Assembly: GCF_003957745.1 (NCBI RefSeq) | Contig: NZ_CP020373.1 | Coordinates: forward strand, 3,271,501-3,335,500 | DNA: 64,000 nucleotides | Origin: Shewanella khirikhana | Lineage (GTDB): Bacteria; Pseudomonadota; Gammaproteobacteria; Enterobacterales; Shewanellaceae | Direction of reading: 5' to 3' | Program-made: the position numbers and the translations under genes | Part shown: positions 35,842 to 44,213 of the stretch, piece by piece | Layout: each line of letters opens with the position of its first letter | Position numbering within the stretch: the first letter of the stretch is position 1 | Notes under the pieces: generated by a model | What the model was told of the DNA's origin: nothing | The model's database searches: none | Seen by the model: the letters and a program-made list of their open reading frames with translations, nothing else

Positions 35842-36282
35842 TTGACCACAGAGGAAATCTTCACCCAGGAGCTCTGGCATGCCTGTGAGGCCCACTACAG
35901 CACCCACGAGGCGCTGTGTTTACGGCTGCAGGACGACTGCCAGATCAACGTCAATCTGCTGTTGCTGGCCAGTGAGCTGGACAAACGCGACATCAGTTTA
36001 TCCCTCGGCCAATGGCAGCAGCTGATTGCCGAAGTTGGTGCATGGGATGAGCGCCTGATTGGCCCTTATCGCCGCTTGCGCCAACTGGCAAAGCCGAGCC
36101 TGAGTGACGATGAATACCGCCAGATGCTGGATGTGGAATTGATGATGGAGCGCAAGGTGCAAAAACTCTTGCTGCACCGACTCAATCATATCGAAGCCAG
36201 CGAAGGCAATGCCGACAATCTGGGACTGTTGCTGTCAGAATTCGGCCTCGAAATCGATGTAGCCGCCGAGCTCAGGCACTGA
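35842..36282 (+). CDS. TIGR02444 (DUF2390) family protein
   Basis: 146-residue, all-alpha, soluble protein of unknown function, with N-terminal FTQELWHACEAHYS and INVNLLLLASELDKR blocks typical of the family. The start is TTG at 35842; AAAGGAG eight bases upstream makes this unusual start convincing. It is probably translated from the yheS transcript and followed by a strong terminator. In many gammaproteobacteria this family sits beside yheS, which is the main support for the name. Confidence 0.82.
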   Translation: MTTEEIFTQELWHACEAHYSTHEALCLRLQDDCQINVNLLLLASELDKRDISLSLGQWQQLIAEVGAWDERLIGPYRRLRQLAKPSLSDDEYRQMLDVELMMERKVQKLLLHRLNHIEASEGNADNLGLLLSEFGLEIDVAAELRH

Positions 36283-36294
36283 GTCAGGCATATT

Positions 36295-36322
36295 AAAAAA
36301 GGCGCCCAGGGCGCCTTTTTTA
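36295..36322. terminator. Terminator after the yheS-TIGR02444 pair
   Basis: Perfect stem GGCGCC/GGCGCC extended by A6/T6 (36295-36306 with 36310-36321) and a three-base loop. Symmetrical, so it may also act on the convergent GMC oxidoreductase transcript. Confidence 0.85.
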
Positions 36323-36412
36323 TTGCTGTCACGTCACAGCCGCTATTTGTCGATAGCTTTACGCATCAGAGTATTCGCCTGAGTACTCGCCTTAGTGACG
36401 TGCTGCACTGAC

Positions 36413-38088
36413 TTAAGTCGCCGTTTCTGGCGCTGACACAGGCATAGTCTCGGGCATGGCTTCGAGCATGGTTTCGGGCACAGGCGCGGCCTGCTCGGGC
36501 CTCAGCTCTTTTGCCAGCGCAGTGGCGTTGCGGGCCGTGATGCCATAAATCGACAGCTGCGGATTGGCGCCCAGACTGGTTGGGAAAATCGAGCCGTCCA
36601 TTACCGACAGGTTTTGCAGATAATGGCTGCGGCCCATGCTGTTGACCATGGTCTTGGCCTTGTCTTCACCCATGGGGCAACCGCCCATCACGTGAGCCGA
36701 GGCTACCACGGTTTTCAGCGGTGCCAAGGGCATATTGGCAATCGCCGTTTTGGCCTCCTGCCACGAGTTTAAGTACCCCACCCCTTCGCTGATGGGCAGC
36801 ACCTTGCGGGCACCGGCGGCAAATTGCAGCTCGGCCATGCTGGCAAAGGCGCGCCGAGCGGCCTGCCAGAAACCCGCACTCAGCGGGTAATCCAGTTTGA
36901 AACCATCCTCGGTGAGCATCACATTACCACCGGGGCTGTCCGGATGATAACCATCGCGGATGAGCGCTATCACCACCTGCAACTGATTGAAGTTGGCCAT
37001 CAGCTCAGCATGGCTTTTGCCAAAACCCAGGGTTTTGGAGGCGATCAGCACCGGATGGATTGGCGGCACTTCCAGCTTGTAACCAAGCTCGCCGGCAGCA
37101 CCGTTTTGCCAGACAAACTGGTCGGAATAAATCGATTGGGGCGCACCGCTGTGGCCGTTAATGGCCTCATCGAACAGGGCACCGGACAGCACAGTGGGAT
37201 GCAGCAGGGTGCGTTTACCCAGCAGCTGCATAGGATCGGCAAGTTTGGAGCGCATCATCAGCACCGGGGTGTGGATAGCGCCGCCGGCAAGAATATAGTG
37301 CTTGCCCTTAAGCATCAGCTCATCGCTGCGGGGCTTGAGCGCGCTGTCGCGGGCCCGGACCCGAATACCAAACACCTTATCGCCCTGATGTTCAATCTTC
37401 ACCGCCTCGAACCGGCTCAGCAGGGTTGCGCCGCCGTTCAGTGCCGATGGAATCGTGGTGACAAGCATTGACTGCTTGGCATTAACCGGACAGCCCATGC
37501 CGCAATAGCCGGTGTTCCAGCAGCCCAGCACATTGCGCTTGATCACCGTGTAGTCCCAGCCCAGTTGCTCGCAGCCCTTACGCAGCATGGCATTGTTGCG
37601 GTTGGGGTCGAAGGCCCACTTGCTGATATTGAGCCGCTGCTCCATTTGCTCAAACCAGGGTGCCATTTCGGCTTCAGACATACCCTTCACGCCATATTCG
37701 GCGGCCCAGAAATCCAGTGCTGGGGGGGAGTACGAATGGACGTTGTCCAGTTGACCGTGGTGGAGCCGCCCACAGCCCGGCCCTGGAAAATACCAATGCC
37801 CTTGTCGGCGGTTTTCATCGCCGCCGCCTGCTGATACAGATTGGGGTAGGCGGTGCGCTCTTCCATATCGAAGTCAGAAGATGAACGCAGTGGCCCCTTC
37901 TCAACCATGATCACCGACAAGCCCGCCTGGGTGAGGATTTCTGCCGCCACGCCGCCGCCCGCCCCGGTACCAATAATCACCACATCGGCTTCGAGGGTTT
38001 GCAGCTTGGCAGGCGCGTCGTAACTGGCACCATCCAAATGTTTCCAACCGGCCGCCAAGCCTTCGCGAATGGGATCCACAATAGCCAT
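36413..38088 (-). pseudogene. GMC family oxidoreductase, split by a frameshift at a 7-base homopolymer
   Basis: FAD-dependent alcohol/sugar-type dehydrogenase. The reading frame starts at ATG 38088 (AAGGAG upstream) with the FAD motif GTGAGGGVAAEI and runs through GRAVGGSTTVNW to a stop near 37687. The frame then continues in another phase from about 37720 down to 36413 with YCGMGCPVNAKQ, the substrate domain and the C-terminal AHVMGGCPMG and GANPQLSIYG. The break is at a run of seven G (37722-37728, C on the coding strand). One added base would restore a 558-residue protein reading RTPPPALDFW. Either a recent inactivation, a switchable tract, or a sequencing error. It is partnered with the upstream Tat-signal protein, 10 bases away, in which the export signal lies. 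Confidence 0.8.
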
Positions 38089-38098
38089 AACAGTCTCC

Positions 38099-38617
38099 TT
38101 AAGCCTTGACGGTGATCCCGGGTAACTCGGGTTTGGCGTAGTTGAGCGCGGCCCAATGCTCGGGGCAGCTGTAGAAGCTGGCAAGTACCAGCTCTCTAAG
38201 CCCCAGATAAGCCGTATTGAAAAGCGCAAGGCTGCTCTGGCGCCAGTCTTCAATAAAGGCAGTCAGCTCGGCGGGAGAGCGCAGCAGCAATGGCGTCATA
38301 CTGCCGGTAAGCAGTAGCAGGCCAAAGCGATTTTCGAGGGAGTCGAGCAGTTGCAGCAGCTCTTTACGCTGGTCGACAGGCAGCACAGCCACGGTTTTGG
38401 CAATGGCGTCCAGGGTGCGATTCATCGCCGCTTCCCGTGGCACCGCCATCTCGGGTAAGGCACCATCGAGCAGCACTGGCAGCAACACAGAAAACAACAG
38501 CCGGTGCTCTTCATCATAGCGCTCATCCTGAGCAAATTCGGGCTGATACAGGCTGACACCCAGCGCCAGCGCTGCACTGCCGCCCAAGGCACCGAGCAAA
38601 AATTTGCGTCTGTTCAT
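38099..38617 (-). CDS. Tat-exported partner subunit of the GMC oxidoreductase (gluconate 2-dehydrogenase subunit 3-like)
   Basis: About 172 residues with a twin-arginine signal, MNRRKFLLGALGGSAALALG, and an all-alpha body rich in Leu/Glu with no cofactor motifs. Small Tat-signal proteins of this type accompany flavin GMC dehydrogenases that lack their own signal, and are thought to carry them to the periplasm. ATG at 38617 has a GGGGGA site; a longer frame upstream is not needed. It lies directly upstream of the GMC gene on the same strand. Confidence 0.72.
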   Translation of the reverse strand: MNRRKFLLGALGGSAALALGVSLYQPEFAQDERYDEEHRLLFSVLLPVLLDGALPEMAVPREAAMNRTLDAIAKTVAVLPVDQRKELLQLLDSLENRFGLLLLTGSMTPLLLRSPAELTAFIEDWRQSSLALFNTAYLGLRELVLASFYSCPEHWAALNYAKPELPGITVKA

Positions 38618-38766
38618 GGAGTTCCCCCTCCCGGCAAGGCCAAATGCACCTTGGCTGGACCGACCGGCGGCCGCCGTCAACACAGCGCTTTTTTACCGGA
38701 GCCGCTCATGGTTATAATTGCCCAACTTAAACACACGTTTTATTTCCGGGCAACTAATTCCAAGGT

Positions 38767-39750
38767 ATGACCAGCCACTTCAGACCCGCCTGGTGGGCGA
38801 AAAGCCCCCATGTGCAAACCATCCTGCCGGTATTGACCAAGCAGCCAACACCGCCCCTTAGCCGTGAGCGGCTGGAACTGCCCGACGGCGACTTTCTCGA
38901 TTTGGACTGGCTGGGCAAGGCAGAGAACGGCAAACCGCTGCTACTGGCCATCCACGGCCTTGAGGGCAGTGCCCGCTCCCACTACGCCAGTCGGTTGCTG
39001 CACAGCTGTAAGGTGGCCGGGATTGCCGCCGTGGTGCATCATCATCGCAGCTGTTCGGGCGAGCCCAATCGCCTGCCCCGCTCCTATCACAGCGGTGATA
39101 CCCAGGATCTGGCCCACACCCTGGCGACTATCCGCAGCCGCTTGCCGGACAGCCCAATTCTGGCGGTGGGTTACAGCCTGGGTGGCAATGTGCTGGGTAA
39201 ATATCTGGGGGAACAGGGCGAGCAAAGTGAGATAACGCGGGCGGTAGTGGTCTCGGCGCCGCTGCAATTATCCGCCTGTGCCAAGCGGCTGGAAAAGGGC
39301 TTCTCCCGGGTGTACCAGAGCTACCTTATCCGCCAGCTGCAGGCCAAACTTGCCTTTAAAGTCAACGATGCACGGCTTGGGCCCGCGATGCCGGTGCTCT
39401 CTCAGGAGGTGGCATCGCTGCAAACCTTCTTTGAATTTGACGATAGGGTCACGGCGCCACTGCACGGCTTTGCCGATGTGCACGACTACTACAGCCGCGC
39501 CAGCGGTCTGCCGTTCCTGAAAAACATCACCACCCCAACCCTGGTGATGCACGCGGCGGACGATCCTTTCATGACTGATGCGGTGATCCCCAAAGACGCA
39601 GAGCTGTCGCCGGCCGTGGAATATGAACTGCACAGCAACGGTGGCCATGTGGGCTTTATCGATGGCGGCAGTCCCTGGCGCCCCCGCTTCTATCTGGAGC
39701 GGCGCATTTTGCAATTTTTAACCGGAGGTCTGGATGCTGATCCCCTATGA
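38767..39750 (+). CDS. yheT: YheT family alpha/beta hydrolase
   Basis: 327 residues. The nucleophile Ser is in AVGYSLGGNVLGKYLGE, the acid probably the Asp of HAADDPFM, the base the His of GGHVGFIDG, and the oxyanion region is AIHGLEGSARSHYA. This is the YheT/EMB8-like esterase family. TATAAT at 38713-38718 lies 49 bases upstream of the start, although no good -35 is seen. It overlaps yheU by 17 bases, the E. coli order yheT-yheU-prkB. Confidence 0.9.
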   Translation: MTSHFRPAWWAKSPHVQTILPVLTKQPTPPLSRERLELPDGDFLDLDWLGKAENGKPLLLAIHGLEGSARSHYASRLLHSCKVAGIAAVVHHHRSCSGEPNRLPRSYHSGDTQDLAHTLATIRSRLPDSPILAVGYSLGGNVLGKYLGEQGEQSEITRAVVVSAPLQLSACAKRLEKGFSRVYQSYLIRQLQAKLAFKVNDARLGPAMPVLSQEVASLQTFFEFDDRVTAPLHGFADVHDYYSRASGLPFLKNITTPTLVMHAADDPFMTDAVIPKDAELSPAVEYELHSNGGHVGFIDGGSPWRPRFYLERRILQFLTGGLDADPL

Positions 39751-39985
39751 GGCACTGGGCCAGTTGCCGGTGGATACCCTCAACAACCTGATCCGCGAAT
39801 ACCTGCTGACTCAGGTGGAAGATGGCAGCTTTGCCAGCCTGGACAACGACGGGCTCGAGCGGGCCATTGCCCACTGTAAAACCCTGCTGAAAAAAGGCGA
39901 GTTGGTGGTGGAATATTCAGAAGATAACGACAGCGTTGGCATCCGCCACCGCAGCGAGCTGGCACCCCACCAGGACCTGGATTGA
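39734..39985 (+). CDS. yheU: YheU family protein (UPF0270)
   Basis: 83-residue soluble protein starting MLIPYEAL, then TLNNLIREYLLTQ and a pattern ending LVVEYSEDNDSVGI, matching YheU. GGAGG lies a few bases upstream of the ATG, inside yheT. No known function. Between yheT and prkB as in E. coli. Confidence 0.88.
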   Translation: MLIPYEALGQLPVDTLNNLIREYLLTQVEDGSFASLDNDGLERAIAHCKTLLKKGELVVEYSEDNDSVGIRHRSELAPHQDLD

Positions 39986-40077
39986 ACCCCGGCGCTATTG
40001 ACCCGGGGGGGCCGGAACCCGTATAACTAACGGGTTTCGCCCGCTGTTCATCTTTTATTAACATTTCAGGAAGCGCC

Positions 40078-40980
40078 ATGTCTGCCAAGCATCCCATCAT
40101 AGCTGTCACCGGTTCATCCGGCGCCGGGACCACGACGACAACGACCGCCTTCAACCACATCTTCAGGCAGTTGGGCATCAACGCCGCCTATGTGGAGGGA
40201 GACAGCTTCCACCGCTATACCCGCGCCGAAATGGAAGTGATGATCCGCAAGGCCAAGGCCGAAAACCGCGACATCAGCTACTTTGGCCCCGAAGCCAACG
40301 ACTTTGGCCGCCTGGAGCAATGCTTTTCCGATTACAGCACCACCGGCACAGGTGAAACCCGCAGCTACCTGCACACCTTCGATGAAGCCGTGCCCTACAA
40401 CCAGATGCCCGGCACCTTCACCCAATGGCGCCAACTGCCCGGCGATACCGATATGCTGTTTTACGAGGGTCTGCACGGCGGCGTGGTAACCGCCGAGCAC
40501 AACGTGGCGCAGCATGTGGATTTATTGATTGGCATGGTGCCCATCGTCAACCTGGAGTGGATCCAGAAGATCATCCGCGATACCTCAGACCGGGGCCACA
40601 GTCGCGAAAAGGTGATGAACTCTATCGTGCGTTCCATGGACGATTACATCAATCATATGACGCCGCAGTTTTCACGCACCCATATCAACTTCCAGCGGGT
40701 GCCCACGGTAGATACCTCCAACCCCTTCTCGGCCAAGGCCATTCCCAGCCTGGATGAAAGCTTTGTGGTCATCCGCTTCCGCGGCTTCAACAAGGTGGAC
40801 TTCCCTTACTACCTGTCGATGTTGCAGGGCAGCTTTATGTCGCGGATGAACACCATGGTGGTGCCCGGCGGCAAGATGTCGCTGGCGATGGAGCTTATCC
40901 TCACCCCGCTGATCCAGGAGCTGCAGGAAAAGCGTCAGGCGATTCTGGACAGTGAAGCGGGCGACGACAGCGCAAAATAA
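40078..40980 (+). CDS. prkB: Phosphoribulokinase-like kinase PrkB
   Basis: 300 residues; P-loop kinase with Walker A GSSGAGTTTTT near residue 12 and conserved phosphoribulokinase blocks (EGDSFHRYTRAEME, GPEANDFGRLE, DMLFYEGLHGG, IPSLDESFVVIRFRG). The organism shows no sign of a Calvin cycle here, and the true substrate of these heterotroph PrkB proteins is not established. Linked to yheTU and crp as in E. coli. Confidence 0.9.
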   Translation: MSAKHPIIAVTGSSGAGTTTTTTAFNHIFRQLGINAAYVEGDSFHRYTRAEMEVMIRKAKAENRDISYFGPEANDFGRLEQCFSDYSTTGTGETRSYLHTFDEAVPYNQMPGTFTQWRQLPGDTDMLFYEGLHGGVVTAEHNVAQHVDLLIGMVPIVNLEWIQKIIRDTSDRGHSREKVMNSIVRSMDDYINHMTPQFSRTHINFQRVPTVDTSNPFSAKAIPSLDESFVVIRFRGFNKVDFPYYLSMLQGSFMSRMNTMVVPGGKMSLAMELILTPLIQELQEKRQAILDSEAGDDSAK

Positions 40981-41076
40981 AACGCAAAAAACCGAATTTA
41001 ACCGTGTTTTCAGCTTCTCTTAAGTGTGAGGTCGTATTCTTTGTCACGTCGGGATTTCAGGCGAAATAACGATAGT

Positions 41077-41136
41077 TGACATACTCTCGGGAGTGGATTC
41101 CCCCATCTTGATCTGTTCGCTTCCTTGAGTATGTCA
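41077..41136. repeat. 60-base element with perfect 10-base terminal inverted repeats
   Basis: TGACATACTC at 41077-41086 and GAGTATGTCA at 41127-41136 are exact reverse complements separated by 40 bases. An inner GGGA/TCCC mini-hairpin lies near 41088-41104. The shape fits a folded RNA, a REP/BIME-like unit or a tiny MITE of an IS200/IS605-type transposon. There is no T-run after it, and no transposase in the window. Confidence 0.5.
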
Positions 41137-41198
41137 GCGACCTCACCCTGCTAAACTTTACCCTTCTGCGTTACCCAGCCAAACTCCCCTGCAAGCAA

Positions 41199-41223
41199 CA
41201 AAAAACCCGAGCGAGTCGGGCTT
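41199..41223 (-). terminator. Terminator of the Sel1-repeat gene
   Basis: On the minus strand, GCCCGA pairs with TCGGGT (arms at about 41204-41210 and 41216-41222), followed by TTTTTT. It lies about 105 bases past the stop codon. Confidence 0.7.
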
Positions 41224-41271
41224 TCGGCATTTGCATCTTTTGCATTTGGCTCAAGGCCAGATCCTCAGTTA

Positions 41272-41328
41272 AAGGCTGCTTTATACGCTCAAGGCTGCTT
41301 TATGCGCTCAAGGCTACTTTATGCGCTC
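41272..41328. repeat. Three 19-base tandem repeats spanning a stop codon
   Basis: Units at 41272-41290, 41291-41309 and 41310-41328; units 1 and 2 differ by one base and unit 3 by one further base. A fourth partial copy lies inside the Sel1 gene's last codons, so each unit repeats the gene's end (Gln-Pro-stop on the minus strand). Confidence 0.85.
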
Positions 41329-42103
41329 AAGGCTGCAGCGGTATCACTTCGCGATAAGGCTTGCCCTGCTGATAGTGCTTCAGGCGCTGATGAAACTCTT
41401 CGGCCTTAAGGTCGGTTTGTTTGCTGTGTTCAAGGGCGGCAATAGCGCGCTGCTGGGCAGCAACGGCATTGTTGAAGTCACCCAGCTCGGCATAGGCAGC
41501 GGCCAGGTTATCCAAATTGGTCGGGTCGTTGGCGTTTTCAGACAGCAGCTTCAATGCCAGAGTCACCGCCTTGGAGCCATCGCGGTATTTGGCTTCGGGA
41601 CAGGTGGCCAGAATCCAGGCGGCATTGCCAAGGGCTACCTGATCGCCCGCGAGCTGAAACTGCTCCACGGCACGGCCGCAGTTACGCTCAACACCATCGC
41701 CACCGGCGGCATAAATAAAACCAAGGCGGAAATTGGCCCAGCGCTCACCGCGCAGGCTCATTTGCAAATACCAGCGTTCGGCTTCGGCGAGATTACGGTT
41801 GACGAGCTGACCTTCGAAACGCAGATCGGCGAGGGTTTGCTGAGCCTTGCCATGGCCCTGATTGGCGGCGCGGCCAATCCACTGCATCCCAAGTTCAGCA
41901 TCCTGGGCAACGTAGCGGCCGGAAACGTGCATCAAACCAAGTAAAAACTGCGCATCGGCATCTTCATTGGCAGCGCGCATCTCAATGTGCAGCAACTTGC
42001 CCGCCGCTTCATCGCCCGCCGGACGGGGCAGCGAAAATGCCGAAGCGGTGCCTACATTCAACATCAGAACGACGGCTGCCGTAATACCTTGCCAGTACTT
42101 CAC
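41327..42103 (-). CDS. Exported Sel1-like/TPR repeat protein
   Basis: 258 residues. A signal peptide (MKYWQGITAAVVLMLNVGTASA, cleavage near 22) is followed by Sel1-like repeats (GLMHVSGRYVAQDAELGMQWIGRAANQG, then AERWYLQMSLRG and GFIYAAGGDGVERN) and a TPR-like C-terminal half. Such repeats bind other proteins, so a periplasmic scaffold role is plausible, but the partner is unknown. The start is GTG at 42103 with AAAGGAG ten bases upstream. Divergent from crp. Confidence 0.78.
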   Translation of the reverse strand: MKYWQGITAAVVLMLNVGTASAFSLPRPAGDEAAGKLLHIEMRAANEDADAQFLLGLMHVSGRYVAQDAELGMQWIGRAANQGHGKAQQTLADLRFEGQLVNRNLAEAERWYLQMSLRGERWANFRLGFIYAAGGDGVERNCGRAVEQFQLAGDQVALGNAAWILATCPEAKYRDGSKAVTLALKLLSENANDPTNLDNLAAAYAELGDFNNAVAAQQRAIAALEHSKQTDLKAEEFHQRLKHYQQGKPYREVIPLQP

Positions 42104-42494
42104 ACCTTGGCTCCTTTTACGTAAGTTTCATGAGTTAGCCAGAAAACGCCGCCCATGTCGAGTATCAAAAGGTACCATGGCGTTTGCGGGGCTCACATTA
42201 AAGAATAACCTGAATATTCACCATAGCGTTCTATTAAAGGATGCGCTGGATCGGCACAGCGTCATTCAGTGGTGTGATTTAGGCAACAGACTGACGCTTT
42301 GGCTGTAGCCGTCATACGGTATTGGTTGACATGCATCACCAAAACACCAAAATAAATCATTAATTTTGATGCGTAATTGCGTACATTCGGTTGTTCTGAA
42401 TTTCGATCTGTATCATGGTTTGACCAGACGCATTGGCGTAGAATGCTTATTTAGAACGACCTTACTTAAGTTTTTTCATGCGAGGAACACGGGC
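42104..42494. other. Divergent region between the Sel1 gene and crp
   Basis: About 390 bases with no gene seen. It should hold the crp promoter. An AT-rich 40-base stretch flanked by GCATCA (42333-42338) and TGATGC (42367-42372) follows a TTGACA hexamer at 42326-42331, but no good -10 at the right distance was found. No clear CRP site (TGTGA-N6-TCACA) was recognised. Confidence 0.65.
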
Positions 42495-43130
42495 ATGGCA
42501 CTGATTGGCAAACCTAAACCCGATCCAACTCTGGAATGGTTTTTATCCCACTGTCACATTCACAAGTATCCGGCCAAGAGTACCTTGATCCACGCCGGTG
42601 AAGACTCAGATACCCTCTACTACATCGTTAAGGGTTCTGTTGCAGTACTGATTAAGGATGAAGAAGGCAAGGAGATGATCCTGTCTTATCTGAATCAGGG
42701 CGACTTTATTGGTGAGCTGGGTCTGTTTGAAGAACAAGCCGAGCGTACTGCCTGGGTTCGCGCCAAGCAGGCCTGTGAAATCGCTGAAATTTCTTACAAG
42801 AAATTCAAGCAACTGATTCAGGTGAATCCAGAAATCCTGATGAAGCTGGCCGCGCAAATGGCTGTGCGTCTGCAAAGCACCAGCCAGAAGGTAGGCGATC
42901 TGGCCTTCCTCGACGTAGCCGGTCGCATAGCTCAGACTCTGCTGCACCTGGCCCGTCAGCCAGATGCCATGACCCACCCGGACGGCATGCAAATCAAGAT
43001 CACCCGTCAGGAAATCGGTCAGATCGTGGGTTGTTCACGCGAGACCGTAGGTCGCATCCTTAAAATGCTTGAAGAACAAAATCTTATCCAAGCTCACGGC
43101 AAAACCATCGTGGTGTACGGCACCCGTTGA
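42495..43130 (+). CDS. crp: Cyclic AMP receptor protein
   Basis: Global cAMP-responsive regulator, 211 residues, cytoplasmic dimer. The cyclic-nucleotide domain includes GSVAVLIKDEEGKEM and the phosphate-binding block GDFIGELGLFE-x-x-x-ERTAWVRA. The C-terminal winged helix has ITRQEIGQIVGCSRETVGRILK with the DNA-contacting Arg-Glu-x3-Arg. ATG at 42495 with GAGGAA upstream gives the exact family length; the longer frame from 42366 is extra. In Shewanella CRP is needed for anaerobic respiration, including nitrate reduction. Confidence 0.98.
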   Translation: MALIGKPKPDPTLEWFLSHCHIHKYPAKSTLIHAGEDSDTLYYIVKGSVAVLIKDEEGKEMILSYLNQGDFIGELGLFEEQAERTAWVRAKQACEIAEISYKKFKQLIQVNPEILMKLAAQMAVRLQSTSQKVGDLAFLDVAGRIAQTLLHLARQPDAMTHPDGMQIKITRQEIGQIVGCSRETVGRILKMLEEQNLIQAHGKTIVVYGTR

Positions 43131-43164
43131 TAAAGCGTTCAGCTTGACTTAAGTCTGCTAAAGT

Positions 43165-43199
43165 AAAGTGGCTCTCGATCTATCCGGGGCCACTTTTTC
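43165..43199 (+). terminator. Terminator of crp
   Basis: Stem AAAGTGGC (43165-43172) with GCCACTTT (43189-43196), 16-base loop, followed by T residues. Confidence 0.65.
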
Positions 43200-43213
43200 T
43201 TTAAGGAGCATGT

Positions 43214-43558
43214 ATGTCGCGAAGACTGCCTTTGGGCATCATCATTACATCCTTGCTTCTTCAGGGAAAAGTGGCAGCTTCGGCCATTGAGCTGGAACAC
43301 TACGAGGCCAAGCGCCTGGTCAGTGAAGGACAGATCCTCTCCCTTGATGCCACCCTCGAACGGGTCGCGGCCTTTTGCCAGGGAAAACTGCTCGACGCCC
43401 ACCTGTATCAGGATGGTGACTCCTGGCGTTATGATTTGCAGTTTGGCTTTCAACGTGGTCAGATAACCCATCTGAGCGTTGACGCGTCGAGCGGGAAGCT
43501 CAGTCCCGATTCAGTACTGCCGGACGAATGCCAAACCCATGAAACTGCTACTCGTTGA
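43214..43558 (+). CDS. Small exported PepSY-like protein upstream of a two-component system
   Basis: 114 residues: signal peptide to about residue 23 (MSRRLPLGIIITSLLLQGKVAAS), then a domain with LVSEGQILSLDATLERV and WRYDLQFGFQRGQITHLSVDASSGKL, the shape of PepSY (a peptide-binding or regulatory fold). AAGGAG lies upstream of ATG at 43214. Its last 20 bases overlap the response regulator gene, so the three genes form one operon. In other systems PepSY proteins are linked to periplasmic signal control; here it could modulate the sensor kinase. Confidence 0.65.
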   Translation: MSRRLPLGIIITSLLLQGKVAASAIELEHYEAKRLVSEGQILSLDATLERVAAFCQGKLLDAHLYQDGDSWRYDLQFGFQRGQITHLSVDASSGKLSPDSVLPDECQTHETATR

Positions 43559-44213
43559 AGACAATGCCATGCTGGTCAAAGAGCTGCAAAAACAGCTCAA
43601 ACAGGCCGGTTTTGTTACCGATGTGACCGACAAGGCGGTTGACGCCGACTACCTTATCAAAGAAACCCAATACGACTGCGTGATCCTCGACATCGGCCTG
43701 CCCGACGGCAATGGTCTGAATTTGCTTGAGAAGTGGCGTACCGACGGGATCACCACTCCCGTGATTATGCTCACCGCGCGCAGCCAGTGGCACGAAAAGG
43801 TTGAAGGCTTTAACGCCGGCGCCGATGACTATCTGGGCAAACCCTTCCACGCCCAGGAATTGCTGGCCCGCATCCATGCACTGATTAACCGCGCCCATGG
43901 CCGTCCCGCAAGCCCTGGCAAGCAACTTAGCTATGGCGGTGTGACGCTGGATGAATCCCAGCAGACCGTGCAGGTTGGCGAGCAAATTCATGAGCTTACC
44001 GCCATGGAATTTCGCCTGCTGAAAATCTTCCTGTTGTCTCCCAAGAAACTGCTGTCCAAAGCCCAGCTTACCGACAAGCTGTATCAGTTTGACGATGAGA
44101 AAGAGAGCAACGTGGTGGAAGTGTACGTGACCCACCTGCGTAAAAAGCTCGGCAAGACCGCCATTGAAACCCGTCGCGGTCAGGGATATATCTTCCACGG
44201 CCTGGAAGTATGA
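43539..44213 (+). CDS. OmpR/PhoP-family response regulator
   Basis: 224 residues. The receiver domain has phosphoacceptor Asp51 in VILDIGLPDG, acidic residues at the start (LLVEDNAML) and Lys in GKPFH. The C-terminal winged-helix DNA-binding domain ends in ESNVVEVYVTHLRKKLG and TRRGQGYIF. It overlaps the upstream exported-protein gene by 20 bases and the kinase gene by four (ATGA). Closest family type is PhoP/QseB; the exact orthologue is not certain. Confidence 0.9.
   Translation: MKLLLVEDNAMLVKELQKQLKQAGFVTDVTDKAVDADYLIKETQYDCVILDIGLPDGNGLNLLEKWRTDGITTPVIMLTARSQWHEKVEGFNAGADDYLGKPFHAQELLARIHALINRAHGRPASPGKQLSYGGVTLDESQQTVQVGEQIHELTAMEFRLLKIFLLSPKKLLSKAQLTDKLYQFDDEKESNVVEVYVTHLRKKLGKTAIETRRGQGYIFHGLEV

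Larger units (their letters stand above)
40981..41326. other. Intergenic region downstream of prkB
   Basis: About 345 bases without a reading frame worth calling. It contains a 60-base element with 10-base inverted-repeat ends (41077-41136), the minus-strand terminator at 41199-41223 and three 19-base tandem repeats (41272-41328) that run into the Sel1 gene's stop codon. Confidence 0.75.

Noticed and set aside
37687..38253. Treating the front part of the GMC gene as a complete small protein
   Set aside because: It ends inside a conserved GMC block and the continuation is in the next frame.
42326..42354. Sigma-70 promoter for crp from TTGACA at 42326
   Set aside because: No acceptable -10 hexamer at 16-18 bases; the -35 match alone is not enough.
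42366..42494. N-terminal extension of crp
   Set aside because: CRP is 211 residues when started at 42495, with a good ribosome site there; the extension has no family support.
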